6,337 nt of DNA from Verrucomicrobiota bacterium (GCA_003218735.1 QHOJ01000114.1:1-6337); one strand, 5' to 3'; positions 1 to 6,100 are shown, counted from the first letter of the stretch. Made by a program: numbers and translations. Notes: a model not told the origin generated them from the letters alone.

Positions 1-1
1 T

Positions 2-313
2 ACTCCGCGAAAGATGCGCATCGCAACGTTGTCGGCTGGTTACGCCGATGGTTATCCACGACATCTTTCCAATCGTGACGCCGCGGTTTTGGTTCGCGGT
101 CAACGATGCCCACTCCTCGGCCGCGTGACGATGGATTTGATAATGATTGACGTGAGCAAAATCGAGAACGTGCACGTCGGCGATGAAGTGGTGTTAATGG
201 GACGCGACGCGAACGAGGAGATTTCCTGCGCCGAACTGGCCGATCGTGCCGGCACGATCACGTGGGAAATTATCACCCGGATTGGCAGCCGCGTCCGGCG
301 CGTTTATGTTTGA
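2..313 (+). CDS. alr: Alanine racemase, C-terminal part (5' end outside window)
   Basis: This is the C-terminal beta-domain of a PLP-dependent alanine racemase, the cytoplasmic enzyme that interconverts L- and D-alanine for peptidoglycan. The frame is open from base 2 and ends at TGA 311-313, so the N-terminal TIM barrel with the PLP lysine lies upstream of the window. The motif SAGYADGYPR (codons from base 32) holds the tyrosine at 41-43 that matches the second catalytic base of the family. GRVTMDLIMIDV further on matches the family's conserved GR-S/T-MD segment near the active site, and the usual C-terminal ending (ITRIGSRVRRVYV) is present. The ATG at base 14 is internal to the domain and is not the real start. 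A RelE-fold gene begins 6 bases after the stop, so the two are probably co-transcribed. The family assignment is secure; only the missing N-terminus limits it. Confidence 0.93.
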   Translation, partial: TPRKMRIATLSAGYADGYPRHLSNRDAAVLVRGQRCPLLGRVTMDLIMIDVSKIENVHVGDEVVLMGRDANEEISCAELADRAGTITWEIITRIGSRVRRVYV

Positions 314-319
314 TCGGCA

Positions 320-682
320 ATGTTCCAGATCATCTTCAATGAATTGAGCGCAGCAGAGATATCGGCGCTGCCGAAGAAATTGCAGCTCGACCTGCTGGCT
401 GAGTTCCAAATTCTGCCGGAGGACCTCGATCATCTCGACTCGAAGCGATTCGGCGTGATCGAGCGCGAAGGAAAAAAGTTATATCGCTATCGGGCGAAAG
501 ATTACCGAATTTATTTTGCGAAGACGGAGGAGGGGATCACTGTCCATCGCGTCCTGCACAAGAACACGTTTCGGGATTTCCTCTTCCGCACCAAACTCCC
601 GGTCTCGGAAGACGCGCAACTCGGTGAAACGCGCGAGTTCTGGAAGCTAATTGAGCAAGGCGAGCGGACACGGAAGGCGTGA
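320..682 (+). CDS. RelE/ParE-fold protein without a visible antitoxin
   Basis: This 120-residue protein resembles the RelE/ParE toxin superfamily, whose RelE members cut mRNA on the ribosome. The core is residues 53-66 (KLYRYRAKDYRIYF), the usual beta-strand pair with spaced arginines (R56, R58, R63). It is followed by a strand with VHRVLHKN (75-82) and a Phe/Arg-rich end (F84, R85, R90). RelE members need basic residues in these strands, and several are present, but I cannot map catalytic residues exactly. It is longer than typical 85-100-residue toxins because of a charged tail (about 91-120). No Shine-Dalgarno is apparent before ATG 320, and the gene starts 6 bases after alr, which suggests translational coupling. 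No antitoxin gene flanks it: upstream is alr and downstream is a hairpin and convergent rpsR. It may be a domesticated RelE-fold RNA-binding protein rather than an active toxin. The fold is likely; the function is unknown. Confidence 0.7.
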   Translation: MFQIIFNELSAAEISALPKKLQLDLLAEFQILPEDLDHLDSKRFGVIEREGKKLYRYRAKDYRIYFAKTEEGITVHRVLHKNTFRDFLFRTKLPVSEDAQLGETREFWKLIEQGERTRKA

Positions 683-684
683 TA

Positions 685-720
685 TTGTAGCTGCGTCGGC
701 TGTGCGACGCGCGGCTACAA
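685..720. terminator. Palindromic hairpin between convergent genes
   Basis: The 36-base segment begins TTGTAGC and ends GCTACAA. Outer arms of 12 bases pair continuously if two G:T wobbles are allowed, and an inner GTCG/CGAC pair can close the apex. It fills almost the whole gap between the RelE-like stop (682) and the rpsR stop (721, minus strand), so it could end transcription from both sides. No T-tract follows on either strand, so it is not a textbook intrinsic terminator. It may instead be a copy of a dispersed palindromic repeat reused as a transcript end. Confidence 0.5.
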
Positions 721-960
721 TTACTTCATCAAGAGCACCGAACGGCTGCGTTTGATCTCACGAGTGATTCTCCGGTGAAGATGGGCCGGCATGCCAGTAA
801 CGCGGCGGGGAAGAATTTTGCCGCTCTCAGTGACGAATTTTTTCAGGAGATCGGGATTTTTGTAGTCGATCGCCTCGATCGCGATGTCGATCCTGCGGCG
901 CGGCATCGTGCGATTGGCGCGGCGGAAAGCGGAACGGCGTTTGGCGGTTTTGGGTTGCAT
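721..960 (-). CDS. rpsR: Small-subunit ribosomal protein bS18, cysteine-free
   Basis: This is ribosomal protein S18 of the 30S platform, the partner of S6. The diagnostic core is [20 protein letters not shown] (residues 31-50) followed by PRRVTG (51-56), and the C-terminal IKRSRSVLL matches the usual IKRARxxALL. Its 79 residues fall in the normal range. The N-terminal half is basic and diverged: the block that reads like K-x-C-x-F before IDYKD in many S18 proteins is replaced by [10 protein letters not shown], and the protein has no cysteine at all. The start at 960 leaves only 6 bases after the L33 stop, so translation is likely coupled. It is the last gene of the DksA-like/L33/S18 operon and ends at the convergent hairpin. 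Identity is strong. Whether it is the organism's only S18 or a second, Cys-free copy cannot be told from this window. Confidence 0.9.
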   Translation of the reverse strand: MQPKTAKRRSAFRRANRTMPRRRIDIAIEAIDYKNPDLLKKFVTESGKILPRRVTGMPAHLHRRITREIKRSRSVLLMK

Positions 961-966
961 CGATAA

Positions 967-1140
967 TTACTTCGTTTCGCGATGGAGCGTACGCCGCTTT
1001 AAAAACGGATTGTATTTCTTCTTTTCCAGACGATTAGGCGTGCGCGGACTTTTCTTGTTCCGCGTGGTCATGTAACGCGAGACTGGTTTGTCCAGCGCTT
1101 TTGCCTCGGTGCATTCCAGAATGATAATTTCCTGCGCCAT
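967..1140 (-). CDS. rpmG: Large-subunit ribosomal protein bL33, C-minus type
   Basis: This 57-residue protein is read on the minus strand from ATG (1140-1138) to TAA (969-967). It starts [20 protein letters not shown] and ends RRTLHRETK, the classic L33 C-terminus, with the central TRNKK and [13 protein letters not shown] segments of the family. Zinc-binding (C+) L33 proteins carry two CxxC pairs. Here the first is CTEA, with one cysteine only, and the second site reads KYNPF where C+ forms have a cysteine after KY. So it should not bind zinc in the usual way. A Shine-Dalgarno-like AAGGA (complement of 1150-1154) lies 9 bases before the start, inside the end of the DksA-like gene, and the intergenic gap is only 5 bases. 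The protein sits near the 50S E-site side. It is short enough to be missed by ORF length cut-offs. Identity is firm. Confidence 0.93.
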   Translation of the reverse strand: MAQEIIILECTEAKALDKPVSRYMTTRNKKSPRTPNRLEKKKYNPFLKRRTLHRETK

Positions 1141-1145
1141 TTGGA

Positions 1146-1853
1146 TTATTCCTTCGCCTCGGCTGGTGCGGCTTCTTCTTCCTCACCCTCGCCGCCTTCC
1201 TCGTCCGTTAAGCCGAAGAGCGAGGTCACTGATTGTCGGACACGCGATGCTTTGTTCTGCTTTTCAAGCTGTGATTGGCATTGGACGGTAAACCGCGCGA
1301 AGGGGATTGCTTCCAGGCGTGCATGCGGGATTGGCTTGCCCGACATTTCGCACTTTCCGTAGGTCCCAAGCTCGATCCGCTTGAGCGCCTGATCGATTTC
1401 GTAGAGCGCGTCCTGTTCCTGCGAGAGCAAACTCAGGGCGAAGTCGCGATCGTACGCATCCGATCCGGCGTCGGCTTGATGCATGCCAAAAGCCGAAGCC
1501 TCGCTGCCTTCGGCGCGCGACCGAAGAGTGTCCTGGGCAACGCCGGCCATGGAATCCACCATGGCGTCGCGAAGTTGAAGCAACTTCTCCTTTTGCTTGC
1601 GCGTGAACGGATCAAGCCTCTTCTCACGATGGTTCCGGCCAAGCAGGATGGCGGGAGAGTCAGTGATTGCTTTTCTGGATTTCGAAACCTTTGGCAAACG
1701 TTTGACCGCCTTCGCCGAGACCGGTGCGGCCTTTTTCGAGGCCGATCTTTTCGCAGACACTTTATGCACCGGCCTGGCGGCCTTGCGCGCCGGTCGCGTG
1801 TTACGGGCAACGGACTTCTTCGCGGAACTCTTCTTTTTCTTTGATTTGACCAT
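1146..1853 (-). CDS. TraR/DksA-family regulator with degenerate zinc finger and lysine-rich N-terminus
   Basis: This 235-residue protein belongs to the TraR/DksA family, which enters the RNA polymerase secondary channel and, with ppGpp, tunes rRNA and ribosomal protein promoters. Residues 1-75 are a Lys/Ala/Ser/Arg-rich, probably disordered tail like histone H1. Residues 85-165 give the helical hairpin ([16 protein letters not shown], then [20 protein letters not shown]), with acidic residues at its tip. Residues 164-200 are the finger: [23 protein letters not shown] and onwards. Against the family pattern C-x2-C-x17-C-x2-C, the four ligand places read C168, S171, T189 and C192, so only two cysteines remain. 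The C-terminus (217-235) is glutamate-rich. At 235 residues it is much longer than E. coli DksA (151), mainly through the N-terminal tail. It heads the operon with L33 and S18, which fits a role in translation control. Family membership is sure; loss of zinc binding is inferred. Confidence 0.88.
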   Translation of the reverse strand: MVKSKKKKSSAKKSVARNTRPARKAARPVHKVSAKRSASKKAAPVSAKAVKRLPKVSKSRKAITDSPAILLGRNHREKRLDPFTRKQKEKLLQLRDAMVDSMAGVAQDTLRSRAEGSEASAFGMHQADAGSDAYDRDFALSLLSQEQDALYEIDQALKRIELGTYGKCEMSGKPIPHARLEAIPFARFTVQCQSQLEKQNKASRVRQSVTSLFGLTDEEGGEGEEEEAAPAEAKE

Positions 1854-1898
1854 AGCGTGAAAAGCGCCTTTTACTGGGGCGCCGGAAAAAACGGAGGC

Positions 1899-1908
1899 TT
1901 AATTAAGA
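1899..1908. promoter_or_regulatory. AT-rich palindrome upstream of the DksA-like operon
   Basis: CTTAATTAAG is a perfect 10-base palindrome 46-55 bases before the DksA-like start, within the 127-base gap that must hold that operon's promoter. It could be an operator or overlap a -10 element on the minus strand, but I see no convincing -35 partner. Short AT palindromes also occur by chance. The rest of the gap shows no clear signal. Confidence 0.2.
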
Positions 1909-1980
1909 GCATTTGGCCCAGTGCGCAAGCAGAGATTTTGGGCTAAAGATCGCGGATTGTTTTTGGCGCTTTTGTCGATC

Positions 1981-2775
1981 TTACGAGCTGGCGCTCGAGT
2001 AATGCCGCAACGCAAAGCGCCAGAAAACGCGGGACAACCAGAAGATGATCGTCGACGCGATGACAAGATGCAGCATTAGCTGGCCAGGTTGTCCGAGCGA
2101 TTTGATGAGTAGTCGGGCGGGAATATTTGCGATAATCACCACCGGAATGATCCAGCCGAAAATGAAACGGAAGAGTCGTGGGAAAATTACGTCCGGATAG
2201 CGCGCAATATTGAGAAAATTAAAGTACCCGTAAACGAGTCCCTGGGCGCGGACAATCCAAAAACTCACGGCGGCGAGGCCAAGCATGATGGAGTAATGCA
2301 CCGCGACGCCGAATCCGAGCGCAACCAGATAAAGCAGGATCGACATTGGGTTTGGAACGATGCCGAGTTGGGACAAGGAAACGCAAACCACTACTCCACC
2401 GAGGGCGGCATTGATCATGCTGTCCAGGCCGAATTGTTTGCTGGAAACAGCAAACTGACTGTCGATCGGCAACACGAGCAGCGAATCCAGTTTCCCGGTG
2501 CGAACCAGCTCCGGGATATTCGCGATGTTGACGAAAAAAAAGCCCTGGAAAATTTGCGCGATCATTTGGTGGGTGCCGACAAGCAGCACCACCTCCCATT
2601 TCGTCCAATCGCCGATGCGATCGACCTGCCCGAAAATGATGCTAAAGAAAACAATCTGTCCGCAGAACCAAAGGATCTCGACGATCATCCAGAGCAGGAA
2701 GTTTGCCTTGAAACTCATCTCGCGAATGAGCGAGTTGCGCAGCATGATGGAGTAGATTTCGATGTAACGGCGCAT
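1981..2775 (-). CDS. ABC-2 family transporter permease (COG3694-like)
   Basis: This 264-residue inner-membrane protein has six predicted hydrophobic segments at about residues 24-48, 60-82, 118-140, 145-172, 203-220 and 232-254. The short cytoplasmic motif IPELVRTGKLDSLLVLPID (87-105) is typical of the ABC-2 permease group with COG3694 and PF06182. The N-terminus RRYIEIYSIMLRNSLI also fits that group. Such permeases normally work with a second permease and an ATPase (COG4587, COG4586) to export an uncertain substrate. Neither partner is adjacent: upstream lies a divergent adaptor gene and downstream lies the DksA-like operon on the same strand. A good Shine-Dalgarno, AGGA (complement of 2783-2786), sits 7 bases before ATG 2775 and supports this start. 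The ATPase may be elsewhere or lost. Family is fairly sure; substrate is unknown. Confidence 0.8.
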   Translation of the reverse strand: MRRYIEIYSIMLRNSLIREMSFKANFLLWMIVEILWFCGQIVFFSIIFGQVDRIGDWTKWEVVLLVGTHQMIAQIFQGFFFVNIANIPELVRTGKLDSLLVLPIDSQFAVSSKQFGLDSMINAALGGVVVCVSLSQLGIVPNPMSILLYLVALGFGVAVHYSIMLGLAAVSFWIVRAQGLVYGYFNFLNIARYPDVIFPRLFRFIFGWIIPVVIIANIPARLLIKSLGQPGQLMLHLVIASTIIFWLSRVFWRFALRHYSSASS

Positions 2776-2793
2776 TAGTTCTTCCTGTCATCT

Positions 2794-2803
2794 ACTTATA
2801 AGT
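2794..2803. promoter_or_regulatory. Palindromic divergent promoter candidate
   Basis: ACTTATAAGT is a perfect palindrome in the roughly 46-base gap between the divergent permease and adaptor genes. It puts a TATAAG (-10-like) hexamer on both strands. Spacing would allow starts about 12-14 bases before each start codon. I see no good -35 on either side, so this may be weak or chance. Confidence 0.25.
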
Positions 2804-2821
2804 GCATCAACCAGCGTGCGC

Positions 2822-3972
2822 ATGAAACGTTTTTTCTCCTGGCTCGTCGTTATTGTTGGCCTGTTAATTATTGCGTTCATTGTCCGGCAATGCCGCACAG
2901 CTGGCGCCGCAAATTATCAAACGGCAGAAGTGACGCGCGATCCAATCACCCAGGCGGTGACCGCGACCGGCACGCTCAACCCGGTGGTAACCGTGCAGGT
3001 CGGCAGCCAGGTTTCGGGTAATATCGCCAAATTGTTCGCGGATTTTAATTCGCAGGTGAAAGCGGGACAGGTCGTAGCACAAATTGACCCGGCGATATTC
3101 CAGGCCACCGTCACTCAAGCTGAGGGTGATTTGGCGAGCGCGAAGGCAGCGCTTGAGCTTGCCAGGATCACGGCCGCACGCACACAGGAGTTGTTCGCCC
3201 GGAAAACATCTTCGCAGGCCGATGTCGATCAGGCGATGGCAACTCTCCATCAGGCCGAGGCCAATGTGAAGATCAAGCAAGGCGCGCTCGATAATGCGAA
3301 GGCCGATCTCGACCATTGCACGATCACGTCGCCGAAGCGGACGTCGGAGTTGTCACAATCGATCAGAATGTCGATTTCACGGTGGACGCTTTCCACGCGA
3401 ACGTCGCCGAAGCGGACGTCGGAGTTGTCACAATCGATCAGAATGTCGATTTCACGGTGGACGCTTTCCCGATGCAAACTTTTCACGGGAAGGTCGTGCA
3501 GGTGCGCAATGCGCCAATCACTGTGCAGAATGTTGTGACTTACGACACCGTGATCGGGGTAAGTAATCCGGAGTTGAAATTGAAGCCAGGAATGACAGCG
3601 AACGTATCCATCATTATCGCGCATCGTGACGACGTTTTGCAGATCAAAAATGCTGCGCTCAGATATCGCCCGCCCGATGCGACGCCGGTGGAGACCAGGC
3701 AAAGCGCGCCGGGGCGCGGAGCGAGGCGCGCCGGGCCAGGTGACGCTGGCGCGAGCCAACGCCGTGCCGAACGAACCGTTTATATTTTGCCAAAATTCGG
3801 CAGCCGTCCGCGGGCGGTCCAGATTAAAACCGGGATTAGCGATGGAATTATGACGGAAGTGGTTGAAGGCCTGAAAGAGGGCGATCGCGTCGTGACAGCA
3901 GAACTAACTTCAACCATCGCCGCGCCGTCGCCCCCGACAAATCCGTTTGGTGGCGGCCCGCGCCGGTTTTAA
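2822..3972 (+). pseudogene. macA: Broken MacA/HlyD-type periplasmic adaptor gene
   Basis: Two overlapping frames together spell most of a membrane fusion protein of a MacAB-type tripartite exporter. Frame A (from ATG 2822; GTG 2816 in the same frame is possible) encodes an N-terminal membrane anchor (residues 4-22), the first lipoyl half (VQVGSQVSGNI and onwards), an alpha-helical hairpin (DLASAKAALELARITAARTQ, then QAMATLHQAEANVKIKQ) and ends normally at DLDHCTITSP (base 3334). It then reads off-frame to a stop at 3536-3538. Frame B, open from 3295 to 3972, resumes with EADVGVVTIDQNVDFTVDAF, the beta-barrel TFHGKVVQVRNAPITVQNVV, LKLKPGMTANVSI and the membrane-proximal domain, ending TNPFGGGPRRF. 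Relatives have about 35-40 residues between TISP-like and EAD segments (second lipoyl half, VDGxVxSRxVxxGQTV style). These are gone, and the join is out of frame. A 69-base block is doubled here. The protein is unlikely to work. Assembly error is the main alternative. Confidence 0.82.
3326..3469 (+). repeat. 69-base perfect direct repeat, period 75, inside the broken adaptor gene
   Basis: Bases 3326-3394 and 3401-3469 are identical; the six bases ACGCGA (3395-3400) separate them. Copy 1 follows directly on the codons for DLDHCTI. Copy 2 continues into normal beta-barrel sequence. The period of 75 equals 25 codons, so both copies are read in the same frame (NVAEADVGVV... in frame B). Only the second copy is in its expected family context; the first occupies the place of the missing lipoyl half. 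Confidence 0.95.
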
Positions 3973-4007
3973 TGAGTTTTGTCATTTCGAGCGGAGGCTT
4001 GTCATGG

Positions 4008-4077
4008 TGTAGAGGCGCCTGTCCTCAGGCGCAGGGCAAGAGATCTGGTTTGCGGCTGAGAACAGACCGCCTCTACA
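4008..4077. repeat. 70-base composite palindrome (MITE- or REP-like)
   Basis: Left arm 4008-4033 and right arm 4051-4077 are imperfect inverted copies. The outer 10 bases (TGTAGAGGCG and CGCCTCTACA) pair perfectly, and CTGT, CTCAG and CGCA blocks further in also match. Each arm can fold alone: GCGCCTG-TCCT-CAGGCGC at 4015-4032, and GCGGCTG-AGAA-CAG(A)CCGC at 4052-4070. The centre holds the palindrome AGATCT (4041-4046). The element sits between the broken adaptor (stop ends 3972) and the ATPase start (4097). The bases before it contain GTCATTTCGAGCGGAGG, which resembles a dispersed repeat known from several phyla, by my recollection only. Confidence 0.75.
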
Positions 4078-4096
4078 GCCCAGCCAGAAGATCGAC

Positions 4097-4858
4097 ATGA
4101 ACAACGGCGCGCTTGTCAGGCTGATCGATGTCCACAAAACCTATCGCAGCGGCGAAATGGAAGTGCACGCCGTGCGCGGCGTTTCTCTTGAGATTCAGCG
4201 CGGCGAATTTGTGGCGCTGATGGGCGCGAGCGGTTCCGGGAAATCCACGCTGATGAATCTTCTCGGTTGTCTCGATCGGCCGACTTCGGGCCATTACCTT
4301 CTGGATGGTTCCGATGTTTCTGGCCTTGATCGCGATCGGCTCGCTGATATTCGCAATCGCAAAATTGGTTTCATCTTTCAAAGTTTTAATCTCCTGCCGC
4401 GCACATCGGCGCGGGAGAATGTCGAGCTGCCATTGCTTTACAGTGCGCATCGCCTGACAAATGCGCAGCTTCGCGAAAAAGCTGATCGCGTCCTTGCGTC
4501 GGTCGGACTTGGCGGCCGCGAAGATCATCATCCAAGCCAGCTTTCTGGCGGTCAGCAACAACGCGTCGCGATCGCGCGCGCATTGATCAATGACCCCGAA
4601 GTAGTGCTGGCGGACGAGCCGACGGGAAATCTCGACAGCCGAACGAGTGTGGAGATCATGGGAATTTTTCAGCAGCTTAATGAACGTGGAATCACCATTG
4701 TTATGGTGACGCACGAGCAGGACATTGCTGCTTATGCGCGGCGGAATGTGATAATGCGCGATGGAATTTTGCTTAGCGACAAAGTCGTCACGCAACGAGC
4801 TCTTGCCGAAGCTGAATTGGATAAATCGGGAATGTCGACAAACATCCCGGAGAAGTAG
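4097..4858 (+). CDS. MacB/LolD-type ABC transporter ATPase
   Basis: This 253-residue cytoplasmic ATPase powers a MacB-type (type VII ABC) exporter or lipoprotein-release system. All key motifs are intact: Walker A GASGSGKST (43-51), Q-loop Q95 in GFIFQSFNLLP, signature LSGGQQQR (149-156), Walker B VVLADE (169-174), D-loop NLDS (178-181) and H-loop H206 in VMVTHEQD. The FQSFNLLPRTSARENVELPL stretch is typical of the MacB/LolD group. The last 25 residues are a variable tail. ATG 4097 is chosen because family proteins begin a few residues before the LIDVHKTY strand; AGAAG lies just upstream. A FtsX-type permease follows after 43 bases, and a broken adaptor lies upstream, giving the usual adaptor-ATPase-permease order. 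The ATPase alone looks functional. I leave the symbol empty because in E. coli macB encodes a fused ATPase-permease. The substrate is unknown. Confidence 0.93.
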   Translation: MNNGALVRLIDVHKTYRSGEMEVHAVRGVSLEIQRGEFVALMGASGSGKSTLMNLLGCLDRPTSGHYLLDGSDVSGLDRDRLADIRNRKIGFIFQSFNLLPRTSARENVELPLLYSAHRLTNAQLREKADRVLASVGLGGREDHHPSQLSGGQQQRVAIARALINDPEVVLADEPTGNLDSRTSVEIMGIFQQLNERGITIVMVTHEQDIAAYARRNVIMRDGILLSDKVVTQRALAEAELDKSGMSTNIPEK

Positions 4859-4901
4859 GCAGTAATGATCGATTCAACGATTTAACGTTTCAACGAACAC
4901 G

Positions 4902-6092
4902 ATGAGAGTGGGATCGACATTTAACGTTGCGTTTCGCGCATTGCGCAGGAACAAAATGCGTTCGGTGCTGACCGCGCTCGGCATTATCATTGGCGTCGGC
5001 GCGGTCATTGCGATGGTCGGAATCGGCAATGGCGCAAAAGCGCAAGTGGAAGCGCAGATTGCAAGTCTTGGGCAAAATGTGATCCTGATTTTTTCCGGGA
5101 GCACGACTTCGAGCGGCATTCGCACCGGTTGGGGCGGCGCGGGCACCCTAAAGATTGAAGATGCGGAAGCGATCCGGCGCGAAGTGCCCGGCGTCATTGG
5201 CGTCAGCGAGGAAGTTAACCAAAATTGGTTTACCCGGATCTTCGGCGAGTCAGCCGATTATTTCGATCTGCGGCAATGGCCGCTGGCGGACGGTGCGCCA
5301 TTTACGCCGCAGGATGTGCGCAGCGCGAACAAAGTTTGTGTCGTTGGCCGCACAACTGCGACGCAGATTTACGGCAACGACACCGTCGTCGGTCAGATTT
5401 TACGCATTAAAAATGTGCCGTTCACAATCACGGGCGTGCTCACGCCGAAGGGATTGAGCCCACAGGGCGTTGACCAAGACGACGTGGTGGTAATGCCGTA
5501 CACGAGCGCGATGAAACGCGTGATTGGCGGCACGACCTTGCGCAATATCAATGTGCAAGTCGGCGATGCGCGCCAAATCGAAGCCGCACAGCAACAGATC
5601 ATTTCGCTGCTTCGACAGCGGCACAATATCCGGCCGGGGCGCGATGATGATTTCACCGTGCGCAATCAACAGGAGATTGCCGAAGCCGCCACGGCAACTT
5701 CGCGTGTCATGACGCTTTTGCTGGGCGCAATTGCCGGCGTTTCGCTCGTGGTCGGAGGCATCGGTATCATGAACATCATGCTCGTGAGCGTGACTGAGCG
5801 GACACGCGAGATCGGCGTACGCATGGCCGTCGGCGCGCACGGGAACGATATTCTGACGCAATTTTTAATCGAAGCCGTGACGCTGAGTTCCGTCGGCGGA
5901 ATACTCGGAATTATCGTTGGCTTCGGCGCTTCGCAATTTCTTGCCTGGAACTTCCAGTGGCCGACGCTGATTTCAATCACCTCGATCGCCATCGCGTTTC
6001 TGTTCAGTGCCGCAGTGGGAATTTTTTTCGGATTTTATCCCGCGCGCCAGGCCGCCAGGCTCGATCCGATCGAAGCCTTGCGCTACGAATAA
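4902..6092 (+). CDS. MacB-type ABC transporter permease (FtsX fold)
   Basis: This 396-residue inner-membrane permease carries an N-terminal MacB periplasmic core domain and a C-terminal FtsX domain. Membrane helices lie at about 21-43, 270-295, 322-345 and 358-380. Family landmarks are MRSVLTALGIIIGVGAVIAM (19-38), SLVVGGIGIMNIMLVSVTER (281-300), TREIGVRMAVGA (301-312) and the ending PARQAARLDPIEAL. It pairs with the ATPase 43 bases upstream to form a mechanotransmission pump. An earlier ATG at 4865 hits a stop after six codons, so 4902 is taken; no strong Shine-Dalgarno is seen, and TTCAACGA occurs twice (4873-4880, 4889-4896) just before it. In the core domain, residues 103-110 (EEVNQNWF) appear about 8-10 residues shorter than relatives, which have an extra strand before the NQNW-like turn. 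The rest is intact, so folding may or may not be affected. Confidence 0.92.
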   Translation: MRVGSTFNVAFRALRRNKMRSVLTALGIIIGVGAVIAMVGIGNGAKAQVEAQIASLGQNVILIFSGSTTSSGIRTGWGGAGTLKIEDAEAIRREVPGVIGVSEEVNQNWFTRIFGESADYFDLRQWPLADGAPFTPQDVRSANKVCVVGRTTATQIYGNDTVVGQILRIKNVPFTITGVLTPKGLSPQGVDQDDVVVMPYTSAMKRVIGGTTLRNINVQVGDARQIEAAQQQIISLLRQRHNIRPGRDDDFTVRNQQEIAEAATATSRVMTLLLGAIAGVSLVVGGIGIMNIMLVSVTERTREIGVRMAVGAHGNDILTQFLIEAVTLSSVGGILGIIVGFGASQFLAWNFQWPTLISITSIAIAFLFSAAVGIFFGFYPARQAARLDPIEALRYE

Positions 6093-6100
6093 TGGATTTT

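Noticed and set aside
1275..1844. 189-codon plus-strand frame opposite the DksA-like gene
   Set aside because: The minus strand encodes a clear family protein here; the plus-strand product has no recognisable features.
1861..1973. 9-base inverted pair AAAAGCGCC / GGCGCTTTT in the gap before the DksA-like operon
   Set aside because: The arms are about 95 bases apart with no inner pairing, so chance is likely.
2296..2778. 160-codon plus-strand frame opposite the ABC-2 permease
   Set aside because: The minus-strand product has six membrane helices and a family motif; the opposite frame is hydrophilic with no domain.
2816..2821. GTG at 2816 as the adaptor start
   Set aside because: ATG 2822 is two codons later in the same frame and begins MKRFFSW, a typical anchor start; no ribosome site favours GTG.
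3326..3469. CRISPR-like or satellite repeat
   Set aside because: There are only two units, both matching adaptor coding sequence, with a 6-base gap.
3250..3759. 169-codon minus-strand frame across the broken adaptor gene
   Set aside because: Its repeated peptide is only the 69-base repeat read backwards.
4073..4795. 240-codon open frame on the minus strand opposite the ATPase
   Set aside because: It mirrors an ATPase with all motifs intact; the translated protein shows no domain and the frame is a by-product of codon bias.
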